Made by a program: the position numbers and the translations under genes. Positions 33,234-42,943 of a DNA stretch of 52,484 bases are shown here, one piece after another (within the stretch, counting starts at the first letter, position 1; each line of letters opens with the position of its first letter). The stretch comes from Candidatus Saccharibacteria bacterium GW2011_GWC2_48_9. Lineage in GTDB: Bacteria; Patescibacteriota; Saccharimonadia; Saccharimonadales; Saccharimonadaceae. The stretch is from contig LCPR01000002.1 in NCBI GenBank assembly GCA_001003725.1, positions 1-52,484 on the forward strand. The letters run 5' to 3'. The notes under the pieces are model-generated. The model made no database searches. It was not told where the DNA came from and worked only from the letters and a program-made list of their open reading frames with translations.

Positions 33234-33285
33234 AGTTCTTAGCACATATATAATACCGTACCATTTCTATGGCACATCGAAATTA
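33234..33285 (+). repeat. 52-base hairpin repeat, copy 9
   Basis: AGTTCTTAGCAC ... ACCGTACCATTTCTATGGCA ... GAAATTA. Full length with a diverged left outer arm. It is the last copy seen. Confidence 0.85.
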
Positions 33286-33327
33286 TCTATACTATTCTTA
33301 TCTATATATGACTTAGAGGAAAAAGTA

Positions 33328-33522
33328 GTGCAAAAATATACATCTACCGAAAAAGATGGAAAGACGTTCACTCATCATGGCGGTACTACGGCAGGCTTCA
33401 GTACCATGACCATGCTTGACAGAGAAAACGGAAAAGCAGTCGTGCTGCTCACAAACCGTTCACTTGGATGGGAGCATATTCCGGCAGCAGAAGAAATTCT
33501 GAATACGCTCGAACAGCAATAG
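33328..33522 (+). pseudogene. C-terminal fragment of a beta-lactamase-family serine hydrolase
   Basis: 64 residues from a GTG with GAGGAAAAA upstream. F-T-H-H-G-G-T-T-A-G-F-S-T near residue 14 is the class C-type H-x-G motif region, and the sequence then follows the family strand (M-L-D-R-E-N-G-K-A-V-V-L-L-T-N-R-S). The catalytic S-x-x-K and Y-x-N parts are absent, so it is a remnant, though it could still be translated. It has a repeat before it and a terminator, not a repeat, after it. Confidence 0.7.
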
Positions 33523-33534
33523 TATAAGCTCTCA

Positions 33535-33570
33535 AAATTAGCCCGGTATCTTAACGTGCCGGGCTAATTT
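33535..33570. terminator. Bidirectional terminator at the end of the repeat array
   Basis: Perfect 12-bp arms AAATTAGCCCGG and CCGGGCTAATTT around a 12-base loop. It marks the change from island to core genes. Confidence 0.8.
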
Positions 33571-33638
33571 AGTAAAATACAGTCGTGTCACCTTGACATA
33601 TCTTTATAATAATTCTATGAAAATATCAAATAATATGC

Positions 33639-33644
33639 TATACT
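33639..33644 (+). promoter_or_regulatory. -10 box of the 532-residue membrane protein gene
   Basis: TATACT, seven bases, GTG at 33652; leaderless spacing with a GTG start. Confidence 0.65.
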
Positions 33645-33651
33645 GGTCATC

Positions 33652-35250
33652 GTGAACCACGATTCTCAGATGAGTCAACTCGGACGACAGCTCGTCGATT
33701 CTCTTACTAGGATAGATGCCTACGAGAGCGATCTACTGGCACGTCGCGAACACGAGACCATCCACATACCAACTGTTGGCAGCAAGCTGTCGACAGCGTA
33801 TGAACAGCTGCGCAATGCCTCTGAATACGCAGAAGACAACTTACTGCGACAGCGGGCAATTCGTCGCTATCTTAAGCGAGTATTGTCATTCCATGAGCAT
33901 ATCACTACAGATCATCTAGCAGAAGAGCTAGTGACTGAGCTAACGCAGGCAGAATACCTGCCAAACGACTATGCTACTAAAGCAGATATTAAATCAATCT
34001 CTGAGCATCTTAAGCGGTACTACAACGCATATTGGAAATACACCAAAATCGAGTCAAATAGCACAAAGAGATTAACATTTCAAAGCTGGATACTCGATGT
34101 ACTAAGCGTGCGCTGCGAGCAGGTGCTCCATAGCAATATACGTCAACTTTCATTTACGCATTTTGCATTTACCTATTTACAGCCAAAACTCGACCTAGCA
34201 AAAATAATCGGTCAGAATGACCGTATCGACCCGCATGACCATTCCCTCGTGCTTTATATTGCTATCCAAAAATCTATCCTCAAGTCTGACATGGCATCGA
34301 TTCGCGCTGCACTTCTCGATAGCTATCGTCAAGATATCGGCCTTATTCACAACTTCGAAAGTTTTAATGCAAAGTTTGACCAACTATTCGACAGTAAATC
34401 TGTCGCATACCTCAGCCGTATACTCAATAAAAACGGTGCCACTCTGCGCATGATATACAGCGGCTTCTATGCCGATGATGCACCGATTACCACCCATGCA
34501 TTCAAAACACCAGACTCGCTAGAATACGCCTTGCGTCAACATATTGAGCAAGAGTACGAAGCAGTCAACCGGCGCCTCGACAAAGGTATCGTACGTAGTA
34601 TCGCGTTCCTGCTTATCACGAAAAGTATCATTGGGCTTGGTATCGAAGTGCCGTATGATATATTCGTCGAAGGACATATACTGTGGCTTCCGCTGATTCT
34701 CAATCTATTTTTCCCCGCCCTTTTCATTGCATTATCTCGCCTCACACTTAGCACGCCTACAGGCAGAAACACCGATGCAATCGTACAGCAAACTACCGGT
34801 ATGCTATACTCTGAATCCGATAGCCAAACATACGCCATCCGGATCCCTCGTGCCGCACCGTCAGTCGGCTTCAATATTCTATATGTCGTCATGTTCGTCA
34901 CTATATTTGCCGGTCTCTCCTATATCCTTCACTCACTCCAGTTCAATATAGTCCAGGGCATCATATTCTTTATATTCTTGTCGACCGCAAGCTTCTTGGC
35001 GTTTCGTTTATCAAACCAAATTCGAGAAATCGAAGCCGTCTACACGTCGCAAGGCTCACTCGCACTGCTCAGAGATATTGTATATATGCCATTTATCTAC
35101 GTTGGTCAGCAAATCTCGTATCGCTACAGCCGCGTTAACCTCATTGCTATCACGCTCGATATCTTGATTGAGTTGCCACTCAAAACAATACTTCGCCTTA
35201 TGCGACAGTGGACGCAGTTCCTCAACGCTAAGAAAGATGAGCTCGTCTAA
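33652..35250 (+). CDS. Conserved-type membrane protein, function unknown
   Basis: 532 residues from a GTG start. The first 300 residues are soluble and helical with many charged residues. Four hydrophobic segments lie near 310-330, 345-368, 405-430 and 437-458, followed by a short tail. No domain is recognised. It converges on the secretion-type operon and overlaps the end of its last gene by four bases. Confidence 0.7.
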   Translation: MNHDSQMSQLGRQLVDSLTRIDAYESDLLARREHETIHIPTVGSKLSTAYEQLRNASEYAEDNLLRQRAIRRYLKRVLSFHEHITTDHLAEELVTELTQAEYLPNDYATKADIKSISEHLKRYYNAYWKYTKIESNSTKRLTFQSWILDVLSVRCEQVLHSNIRQLSFTHFAFTYLQPKLDLAKIIGQNDRIDPHDHSLVLYIAIQKSILKSDMASIRAALLDSYRQDIGLIHNFESFNAKFDQLFDSKSVAYLSRILNKNGATLRMIYSGFYADDAPITTHAFKTPDSLEYALRQHIEQEYEAVNRRLDKGIVRSIAFLLITKSIIGLGIEVPYDIFVEGHILWLPLILNLFFPALFIALSRLTLSTPTGRNTDAIVQQTTGMLYSESDSQTYAIRIPRAAPSVGFNILYVVMFVTIFAGLSYILHSLQFNIVQGIIFFIFLSTASFLAFRLSNQIREIEAVYTSQGSLALLRDIVYMPFIYVGQQISYRYSRVNLIAITLDILIELPLKTILRLMRQWTQFLNAKKDELV

Positions 35251-37943
35251 CTAGACGCTTTAAAGATGATATTGTTGCTTGTGTAGAAATCGTCGTGCGA
35301 GTTTGAATATGCATCTTCTTGCCAGCACTGGCGCGACCCGGACATGCTCGCTAGTACTCCGCATGCCATAGTGTAGGCGCGGAAATTTTTCATCATCTCG
35401 CCGTCCTCGGTACACTTTTTGCCAGTATACCAGTCTTGATCGTCTGCACCACCCCATCCCAGTGCATAGTAGCTTGCAGGCAAGTCCTCTTCATCTGGTT
35501 TTTCGCGGTAGCCACTCCGCGAGTTGTAGGTTCGCCTATCTTCGTTGTCGATAGGGTCTTCTACGTAGCTATAGTCTTGCTCTTCAATAGCAATACCAAC
35601 ACTCCCCCACGGATCATAGCGATTTGTACAGTAAGTCAGGAACTTTTCATATTCAGTAAATTTGTTTGGCATACCAGTGGCTTCATCTATATATGCAGCG
35701 TTCTTTCCTTCTTCTGCTTGCTGCTTCATGCGCGAGCCCCTTGCACTGTCAGAAGATACATCGCGCGATGCCACGTCAGATGGCGCTTCATCTGGATGCG
35801 ACTGGGTCATATACTCTATGACCTCAGATATATCTGCAGACAATTCGTCTGGCGACATTGAGTATCGCACATTGCATGCAAAATCTGGATTAATATCAGC
35901 ATCAAGTCCGCCCTGTATGCCACAGATTGAGGCGGGCTGAAGTCGCGTCGGCTGAAAATGAAATGGTTGCGTATACAGTGCATTTGCGCTTGTCCATGTC
36001 AGTTTACTCAAAGACGCGGGAACCAATGAGAGCAAGGAGCTTGTGCCTGTAAGCCATGATTGGTTTGGCATTGCCGCAGCGCCAGCCGGTGCAAGTGTTG
36101 CGATCAGGCTGCCAGTAAACGAGTAGGGGTTTGTCGCGTCCCAAGGAGTATTGCGAGCCAGTGTGCGACGTTCGTCTTCGATACTTCGTCTAGTTGTTTC
36201 GGCGGCCCTGAGATATGTCGTCAAGCTTGTCACGGACGCTGGACGCATGCCTAGTGACTGAGCACGATCACCTAAAATAGTACCAGCACCAGCAAATATC
36301 GCATTTTGCGCATCAATACCACTCGTACTAGAGGTAAACTTGCCAGCCTCTTGAGACGTAGCTAACCGTAGGCGTTCGGGAAGCGTTGCGGTTGCCTCAG
36401 CGCGTGTAGCATTTTTAACAAGCTCAACAACCGCCTTAAGTGAACCCGGGCAAATGAACTGCTCTATTGGCATTCGTAGACCACCTATAATACCGCCGGC
36501 AGCTACACCTATATAACTCGCCAGCGGCATAGATGCTGGCGCCCAGCACGCTCCCCCACGCTCGGTTCCGGCCTGGGCGCCCGACCTACCGTGCGCACAC
36601 AGACCCGCCGCACTGGTGTCACTCGCAGAGTTACGGACTATTTGCGCAGCAAGCGACAGCTTAAGGTACTCTGACCCAGGGACGGAGGGAGCACCAGGCT
36701 TAAGTATTCCCAGCAATATTAGTGGTGAAATATCTCGCAAAATCGATATACGATCCTTAACCGATTCACCAAGTGCAGGTGTGCGATATGTATCGCCGTC
36801 CATCGCGTTCTTGCCGTCTCCACCAGGCTGAATCAACTTGTTCGCCATAGACTCCACAGCAATTTCACCACTTAGTGGTACGCCCGCTTTTATATCGTCC
36901 GCCACCGCAAGATAATTCATAGCAAAACGGGCGATAGTCACCGTTTTGGCGCGCACTGCAGCATTTTCGGCCAAGCTACCGTAGGTCGAGAATGCACAGG
37001 CCAACGAAAGGTGTGTATTTGCTTTGTCGACAAGATTCGTATATATTTCTCCTCGGTACTTGTTGGTTTGCTCGCTAAGACTCTTGAGGCTATATATGCC
37101 CCTTGCGTTACCGTCAAGCAAATCTTGAGAATCTTGACTCGATGCAGCAGCCGCGTTAGGGTCTTGGTCTGGATCCTGATAGCGAGAATCTCCATAGTTA
37201 ACGCGACGATCAAAAGATTCGTCGAAATCCTTTATTGTTGCACCACCTAGCGTGTTGTCTTGAATTAAGCCAAATCTGTCGAGCAGTCGCTCGTAAAACT
37301 GACGGTCTTGGTACACCCCTGTGCGCGAGCTATACACCTTATTAACCAGGTTATCCATATCGGGGTTCTTGCGCGCAGAGGCTAACGATGAAGCATTAGT
37401 TGCCGTGCCTTGGCCGTCAGGGAATCCCAGTCGCGACACATTGTAGCGTTCGTTACTCGCTTCGTTAGCAGAGACGTCAAACCCGTAGCGCTCAAACGTG
37501 TCTTTGAGCATGGGACTCATTGTCTTGAATTTGCATTCGATAGTTTCTTCGTCACAATTACCGCCAACCTGCATACCGAGTACTTTGTTGCTGTAAGAAT
37601 AATACGCATAAAGACCATCATTGAGGTCGTTTACAAGTTGCTCTTTGTTATTCACAAGCAGTACGACAGGAGAAAGAAATAATATTCCGACCACCCCTAG
37701 TATGAATGTCACACATACAAAGAGCACCGAACTCACGTGGCCCGTGTGGATCTCTTCGGCGTAGCGCTCTTCGCTATCTATCGTAGACTTTTTATCAGTC
37801 TTCTTAGTACTTTCTACTTTGACTGTGCCGCCGTCTCCGTCTTCCTCCATATGTTTGAGTGATTGCCGAGAATGCTCAAGACTAGTGTTCGGCGCATGCA
37901 TATCGTCCGCTTCGGTACTGACGGGTGAGTCCCGTATGCTCAT
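35247..37943 (-). CDS. Large membrane-anchored protein of the secretion operon
   Basis: 898 residues. The N-terminal 68 residues are charged and cytoplasmic-like, one membrane segment lies near 70-97, then a long exterior region with scattered cysteines and no recognised domain. ATGA overlap with the VirB6-like gene shows translational coupling. Order and topology suggest a structural partner of the envelope complex (inference). Confidence 0.7.
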   Translation of the reverse strand: MSIRDSPVSTEADDMHAPNTSLEHSRQSLKHMEEDGDGGTVKVESTKKTDKKSTIDSEERYAEEIHTGHVSSVLFVCVTFILGVVGILFLSPVVLLVNNKEQLVNDLNDGLYAYYSYSNKVLGMQVGGNCDEETIECKFKTMSPMLKDTFERYGFDVSANEASNERYNVSRLGFPDGQGTATNASSLASARKNPDMDNLVNKVYSSRTGVYQDRQFYERLLDRFGLIQDNTLGGATIKDFDESFDRRVNYGDSRYQDPDQDPNAAAASSQDSQDLLDGNARGIYSLKSLSEQTNKYRGEIYTNLVDKANTHLSLACAFSTYGSLAENAAVRAKTVTIARFAMNYLAVADDIKAGVPLSGEIAVESMANKLIQPGGDGKNAMDGDTYRTPALGESVKDRISILRDISPLILLGILKPGAPSVPGSEYLKLSLAAQIVRNSASDTSAAGLCAHGRSGAQAGTERGGACWAPASMPLASYIGVAAGGIIGGLRMPIEQFICPGSLKAVVELVKNATRAEATATLPERLRLATSQEAGKFTSSTSGIDAQNAIFAGAGTILGDRAQSLGMRPASVTSLTTYLRAAETTRRSIEDERRTLARNTPWDATNPYSFTGSLIATLAPAGAAAMPNQSWLTGTSSLLSLVPASLSKLTWTSANALYTQPFHFQPTRLQPASICGIQGGLDADINPDFACNVRYSMSPDELSADISEVIEYMTQSHPDEAPSDVASRDVSSDSARGSRMKQQAEEGKNAAYIDEATGMPNKFTEYEKFLTYCTNRYDPWGSVGIAIEEQDYSYVEDPIDNEDRRTYNSRSGYREKPDEEDLPASYYALGWGGADDQDWYTGKKCTEDGEMMKNFRAYTMACGVLASMSGSRQCWQEDAYSNSHDDFYTSNNIIFKASS

Positions 37944-40030
37944 GGATTCAGATCTCTTGGCTCATTTGGTATATCTGTCACATTTGCCACTTCTGCTGCC
38001 TTAAGGATATCGTCGTCTCCCTCGGCTATCAGATCTTGCGTATCTGCCACGTACTTTGCCGCACGAGCTTTCGCAAGTAGCTCGTTACTGCTTTGCATGG
38101 GTCGTCGAGCTGCATAACCCGCGACATTGCCCGGCCCCATAGCACTGCCAGCAGTATCCTGGCTTGGCGCAACTTGCTGAATAATCACTGTCGCACCCTC
38201 GGGTATCGTAGGCGCAGTCCCGCCGCCAGACGCACCAGGTTTGCTATAGTGCGAAGTTGCTCCAGCCAACGCAGCCGCTTGCTGCGAGGGGCTACTGCCT
38301 GTTGCGGGAATCGATATACCGCCAGTTGAAGGCGCTTTGTATGGATCGCTCGGCTCTTGGCCGCCGCCACCTCCGCCGCCGCCACCAGACTGCTTGCCGT
38401 CTCGGTTTAGAGAACTGATACCAGCAGATTTCTTTTCTTCTTTTTCGTCGGCTTTTTGGCCGCCGCCCTGCTGCGCTGCAGCGCTGTTTGCCGCCACTGC
38501 CCCTACTGCAGTAGAAGTTGCGACCCCGCCTTTTCCAAGGCTTTCAAGCAAGTAGGCTTCCGAAGCCTTGAGGTCGATACCTTCGTAACTATTGATATTG
38601 AAGTCGCCGTTAGTTGTATCTCCACCCTTTTCTTGATATTTCTGTAGCGCCTGCGAGTACATTTCCTGGGGAGAGGCACCAGTCGCCGCGGATTTACTTC
38701 GAATTTCGCTCAACCTATCCTGAACTTGGCTATCAAACTTAGCTTGTTCGGGAGACTTCGCCTGATGCTTCGAACGACTACGGTACGCTCCGCCCATTTT
38801 TCCAAATACCGATGCTTTACTTTCACCGTCTTGCGCAACGTTGAGCTGCTGCAACCTATTGATACCGCGGAGCATCATAGACTTCTTGTTCAGATCCATA
38901 TTTGTCTGCTCACGTTGCTTAACCTTCTCATCACGCTCCCTAGACGAGCGACGCAGACCGTTACGCGACACTTTGGCGCCAGCAGCATCGAGGCCATTTG
39001 TCGCAGCCTTGAATACATACCATGTGCCAGCGAGCGGTAAGACTGCGGCGCCTACCGCAACTAGATAAAGCGTAGCGCTATTTTGGCTGCCGCTCACAAG
39101 AATCGTATCGTTATCTACCTTATAGTCGCTCGAGCCTGCCTTGAGGATACTGGCGCTCACAATCTGACCCGTTCCAACTAGTATGGCAATGATAGGGTAA
39201 AGAATGAGAATATGGATAAATAGCTTCAGCCATTTTGAGAAGTAATCTGTCGTATTTGGCAGTAAGTAGGCAAAGAATGCGAGTGGCGCCAATAGCACGA
39301 GTGCGACTACGAGCGTCTGGCGAACGATCAATACTACGATAAGAATCGAGCATATGACTGCGGCCGACATAACCACTGCCGTCATTGGCGCCAAGAGCAC
39401 CCATGCAATTTCTTGTTTTGTGATGACACCGGCAGTGATATCAAACAGAGGACTGACATCGTATTTACCAGGCTCACTCGCGAGCGGCATGGCAGAAGGA
39501 CCTATATTGCCCGCAATACCGTCGACCAACGCCTGATACACCGTATAGCCAATAACATTCGAAATATCGACCATGGCCTGACAAATATAAAAAGATACAT
39601 TAACGAATATCACTGCCAAGATAAACCTTGGCACCAGACGTTTGATGTTGTAGTTATCCATGCCTTTACCGGTAATGAGTGAGTACACTATAAACAAGAA
39701 GGCGATCACAAATAGCACGTTTGCAATTGCACTCATCACCCCAGATGCTTGCATGGCACCACTATCTGTATCGAATAGGTTAACGTCTACGACCATGAAC
39801 TTTTCGGACACAAACGTAAATGCATAGTCACCTGCCTGAGATGTTGCGCGTAGTACTGGGCAGATTATCCAACCAAGGTTGTCATACGCACAAGTAGACA
39901 CAGGATTCTGAGGCACCGCAGCACCGCCACCACCGAAATCAAAGGCCTGCGCTTGCTGTAGCCCAATCACACTAAGCGTCATTGCCACCACAAAAGCGGC
40001 AACACCCCAAAACGAAGCTAAGCGCTTCAT
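37940..40030 (-). CDS. VirB6/TrbL-like membrane protein
   Basis: 696 residues. A signal peptide (about 1-29) is followed by six or so membrane segments between residues 95 and 345, including the V-L-I-V-R-Q-T-L-V-V-A-L-V-L-L-A-P-L-A-F stretch typical of TrbL/VirB6 channel proteins. The C-terminal half is cytoplasmic-like, rich in Gln, Gly and Ala, with a run of nine glycines near residue 550. It is likely a channel component of a type IV secretion-like apparatus. ATGA overlaps join it to both neighbours. Confidence 0.75.
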   Translation of the reverse strand: MKRLASFWGVAAFVVAMTLSVIGLQQAQAFDFGGGGAAVPQNPVSTCAYDNLGWIICPVLRATSQAGDYAFTFVSEKFMVVDVNLFDTDSGAMQASGVMSAIANVLFVIAFLFIVYSLITGKGMDNYNIKRLVPRFILAVIFVNVSFYICQAMVDISNVIGYTVYQALVDGIAGNIGPSAMPLASEPGKYDVSPLFDITAGVITKQEIAWVLLAPMTAVVMSAAVICSILIVVLIVRQTLVVALVLLAPLAFFAYLLPNTTDYFSKWLKLFIHILILYPIIAILVGTGQIVSASILKAGSSDYKVDNDTILVSGSQNSATLYLVAVGAAVLPLAGTWYVFKAATNGLDAAGAKVSRNGLRRSSRERDEKVKQREQTNMDLNKKSMMLRGINRLQQLNVAQDGESKASVFGKMGGAYRSRSKHQAKSPEQAKFDSQVQDRLSEIRSKSAATGASPQEMYSQALQKYQEKGGDTTNGDFNINSYEGIDLKASEAYLLESLGKGGVATSTAVGAVAANSAAAQQGGGQKADEKEEKKSAGISSLNRDGKQSGGGGGGGGGQEPSDPYKAPSTGGISIPATGSSPSQQAAALAGATSHYSKPGASGGGTAPTIPEGATVIIQQVAPSQDTAGSAMGPGNVAGYAARRPMQSSNELLAKARAAKYVADTQDLIAEGDDDILKAAEVANVTDIPNEPRDLNP

Positions 40031-42480
40031 GTAGTGCTTTCTCCGGCGCTTTGTTCGCTGCGAATATTTGCCACAGCGATCTCTGCACCTAAGATATTCT
40101 GCACCTGTGCGAGCGATATATGCATCGTCGTCCCTGGTGTCACATTGCCCCCCAACATTTCTTTTGCTACGGTATTCTCAACTGCTCGCTGAACGACGCG
40201 TCGCATCGGTCGTGCGCCCAGTCTAGGATCATAACCTTTATCTACTAAAAATAGTTTAGCATCTTCTGCCACTTCTACCGATACTTTTTGTAGTGACAGC
40301 GTCTTATTGACGCCAGCAATAATGAGGTCTATGACTTGCACAAGCTCTGTCTTATTGAGTGGACGGAATGTCACTATCTCGTCGAAGCGGTTCAAGAACT
40401 CTGGGCGGAACTGATTACTACTAATAAGTTCATCCATAAACTGCGCCTCAAACTCTTCAACTTGCTTCCCTGCATCGATATATTCACGTATTTTATCGGC
40501 ACCGGCGTTGCTCGTGGCTATCACTATGGCATCGCGAAAACTCACTTCACGGTTTTTGATGTCGCGGAGGATACCTTCGTCGAGCAGCTGCAATAGTGTC
40601 GTCAGTACATTCGGATGCGCTTTTTCTATCTCATCTAGTAGTATCACACTAAATGGCTGTTTCATCACCCGTGCAGTAAGGCTATTTGGATCTTCTGCGC
40701 CATCGGCTATCAAGCGGCTCACATCGTTGAGTGTCACGTATTCATTGAGGTCTAAGCGAATGATACGGTCTTCACCGCCAAAATATACATCTGCAAGTGC
40801 TTTTGCCAGCTCTGTCTTACCGACGCCAGTAGGGCCAAGGAACAAGAACGTACCGATAGGCCTATCTTGGTTGCGCACGCCAGCTCGCGCGCGGCGAAGA
40901 GCATCACTCACTACTTGCACTGCCCTGGTTTGGTTGATCATGCGAGTATGTATTTTTTCCTCAAGGTTCAGTAATGTCTCACGTTCGGCATCGGCGTTCG
41001 CAACACCAACCTTTACATTCATAGTCTGCTCGATCGCCTGCTGCACAGAATTAGCGGTGATGAGCTTACCGCCACTCTCACCATAGCTCGCCGCCGACTC
41101 AAGCAGCTTGAGTGCTCGGCCAGGCATTGCGAGGTCATGGATATATCGCTCGCTCAGTCGAAATGCCTCGGCAAGCGACTGGTGCATATAGGTGACTTTT
41201 CGCCGATACTCAGTGAGGATCAACTGATCTTGCATGACCTGTATTGTTTCTTCTCGCGAAGCTGGCGCGATAGAGATACGATTGAGTGCGTTGACAAGCC
41301 CTGGATTGCGCTGCCCTATCTGCAGCAACCGTTGTTCATCCATAGTCAGAATCAGTCGTAAGTTGCCAGCCTCGAGTATTGGTAGCAATACGTTCGTCAA
41401 GTCGACGGCACCTATACCTTCCTCGAAAAATAACTGTGCATTATCAAGACATATAATGATATTTTTGGCGCGATACGCTTCAGTGAGCACACGCATAATA
41501 AGTCCTTCGAGTTCACCCCTGCCGGGCGCAGCAGATATAAGTGCAGACGAATCGAGTAGATACACCTGTCGGAACTTCAAGCTACTTGGTACATTTGCAT
41601 CGGCATCGAGCAGGCGTTCGGCAAATGCATGTAGTAGCGTAGTCTTTCCAGTGCCCTGCGAGCCAATGACAGCAGCGTTCTGACGGCCGTTGGTACCGAG
41701 CGTATCAATCAGCTGATCGAGCGCGCGCAAGTGGCTGTCGAGCTCAACCGTAAATGCACCACCAGATTGCTCACTCAAATTTACACCGAAGCGTTTGAGT
41801 AGCGGCGTATAGCCAAACGACCAGTCGCGTGCAACACCGCCAGTTCGCTTTGGCCTATTCTGCTGCCCAACAAGATCTTGAATATGGTCATACCATCTGA
41901 TTCCGGCTAGTATATCCTGGTATTCTAAGTGCATCTGCGCAAGAAGACCTTCATAATTTGGAAATTGTCGGATAAGTGCTGCGGCGACAACACCCCCGTG
42001 TATAAGCGGACTCTTCGTCTGCTGCTGTATGTCGCGAGCATCAGACCAAATATCATCGGTCTGTTTGGTATCTTCGCTTGCAATATTAAGCAAGAGGTTA
42101 GCCGTTAACCCAAACCGTATCGCCATAAACTGCCCGGCCTGTGACGCACCGACGAGAGCGGCAACTTCCTTTGGCGTTGAGTGACTCGTGAGTCCAGCGA
42201 GCAATGAAGCCTCGAGCCATGCATCTACCGAGTTGCCCTGCGCTTCGGCTGGTAGCGACTTCAGTTCGCCGTGATACCACTCAACAAACATAGCCGGTAT
42301 AGCCGCTAGGCCAACAAGCAGCCAGCCAACAGCTACACCCACGAACAAAAGCGTAACGCCACCAAGTGCCAACATAGCCGCAGTAAGAGTAAGTAGCATC
42401 ACAACAGTGGTTGTCATAAATTTGGCCGTTTTAGCCTTCACGCTGCGTTCGCTATGAAGATTCTGGATTAAGACTGCCAT
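40027..42480 (-). CDS. Membrane-anchored Clp-like AAA+ ATPase
   Basis: 817 residues from the ATG at 42480, which overlaps the stop of the upstream gene. Two membrane segments lie near residues 23-67, then a Clp-N-like region and two AAA+ modules. D1 has Walker A G-S-Q-G-T-G-K-T (273-280) but a Walker B ending L-D-N, not D-E. D2 has G-P-T-G-V-G-K-T (549-556), Walker B L-L-D-E-I-E-K-A-H-P and arginine-finger region F-R-P-E-F-L-N-R. No ClpP-binding (I/L)GF loop is seen. It probably acts as an unfoldase feeding or assembling the secretion complex (inference). Confidence 0.85.
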   Translation of the reverse strand: MAVLIQNLHSERSVKAKTAKFMTTTVVMLLTLTAAMLALGGVTLLFVGVAVGWLLVGLAAIPAMFVEWYHGELKSLPAEAQGNSVDAWLEASLLAGLTSHSTPKEVAALVGASQAGQFMAIRFGLTANLLLNIASEDTKQTDDIWSDARDIQQQTKSPLIHGGVVAAALIRQFPNYEGLLAQMHLEYQDILAGIRWYDHIQDLVGQQNRPKRTGGVARDWSFGYTPLLKRFGVNLSEQSGGAFTVELDSHLRALDQLIDTLGTNGRQNAAVIGSQGTGKTTLLHAFAERLLDADANVPSSLKFRQVYLLDSSALISAAPGRGELEGLIMRVLTEAYRAKNIIICLDNAQLFFEEGIGAVDLTNVLLPILEAGNLRLILTMDEQRLLQIGQRNPGLVNALNRISIAPASREETIQVMQDQLILTEYRRKVTYMHQSLAEAFRLSERYIHDLAMPGRALKLLESAASYGESGGKLITANSVQQAIEQTMNVKVGVANADAERETLLNLEEKIHTRMINQTRAVQVVSDALRRARAGVRNQDRPIGTFLFLGPTGVGKTELAKALADVYFGGEDRIIRLDLNEYVTLNDVSRLIADGAEDPNSLTARVMKQPFSVILLDEIEKAHPNVLTTLLQLLDEGILRDIKNREVSFRDAIVIATSNAGADKIREYIDAGKQVEEFEAQFMDELISSNQFRPEFLNRFDEIVTFRPLNKTELVQVIDLIIAGVNKTLSLQKVSVEVAEDAKLFLVDKGYDPRLGARPMRRVVQRAVENTVAKEMLGGNVTPGTTMHISLAQVQNILGAEIAVANIRSEQSAGESTT

Positions 42481-42851
42481 GGCACCCAACCCCCTATCAT
42501 CAGAATGAATCCTACTACTGGCATCGCGGGGACCGTAGCCCACAGCGTTAATACCAGTACACCGAGTAGCGCCTGTAGCACAATAGCAACGACACCCACA
42601 AGTAGCACGACAGTACGCACCACCGCACCGATGACGCGAGATATCACTCTTCCTAGAAATGCCTGAAACTTGACCGACAACGGTCCATCGATTGAACCAG
42701 CACCATCTTGGCGAAACAAAGAGAACATAGTGCGTAGTAACAGCCCAATAGAAAAGAAGTCCATCGTTTTATCTAGACGGGCTAACACCATACGGGCGCG
42801 CTGACTCCAGCCTATCGTATACCACCATCTCAGTAGGCCCACTATAAACAT
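42468..42851 (-). CDS. Small membrane protein heading the secretion operon
   Basis: 127 residues from the ATG at 42851, chosen because TATAAT ends exactly six bases upstream; the longer frame would start before the promoter. It has a basic N-terminal half and two hydrophobic segments in the C-terminal half. No family is recognised. It overlaps the Clp-like gene. Confidence 0.65.
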   Translation of the reverse strand: MFIVGLLRWWYTIGWSQRARMVLARLDKTMDFFSIGLLLRTMFSLFRQDGAGSIDGPLSVKFQAFLGRVISRVIGAVVRTVVLLVGVVAIVLQALLGVLVLTLWATVPAMPVVGFILMIGGWVPWQS

Positions 42852-42857
42852 AACCTT

Positions 42858-42863
42858 ATTATA
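42858..42863 (-). promoter_or_regulatory. -10 box of the secretion operon, leaderless spacing
   Basis: TATAAT on the minus strand, six bases before the ATG at 42851. Confidence 0.7.
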
Positions 42864-42931
42864 GCTTATTTCCTCTAGAAAACTACTGCGAAATCGTACC
42901 GATTCACATGACATATCATGCGAGCGTAAGC

Positions 42932-42937
42932 TATACT
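42932..42937 (+). promoter_or_regulatory. -10 box of murT-gatD, leaderless spacing
   Basis: TATACT, six bases, ATG at 42944; this fixes the murT start over the upstream ATG at 42908. Confidence 0.7.
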
Positions 42938-42943
42938 AGGACT

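Noticed and set aside
22646-33285. Classical integron attC sites or a CRISPR array
   Set aside because: No RYYYAAC/GTTRRRY core pairs and no integron integrase; spacing of hundreds of bases with genes between excludes CRISPR.
13300-33500. A second copy of the tRNA-Arg(TCT) 3' end marking the far end of the island
   Set aside because: Scanned for GGTTCGATTCCAACCCGG and shorter parts; none seen, so island boundaries remain open.
35436-42280. Several long plus-strand frames across the secretion operon
   Set aside because: They are antisense shadows of the well-supported minus-strand genes, with no start signals or domains.
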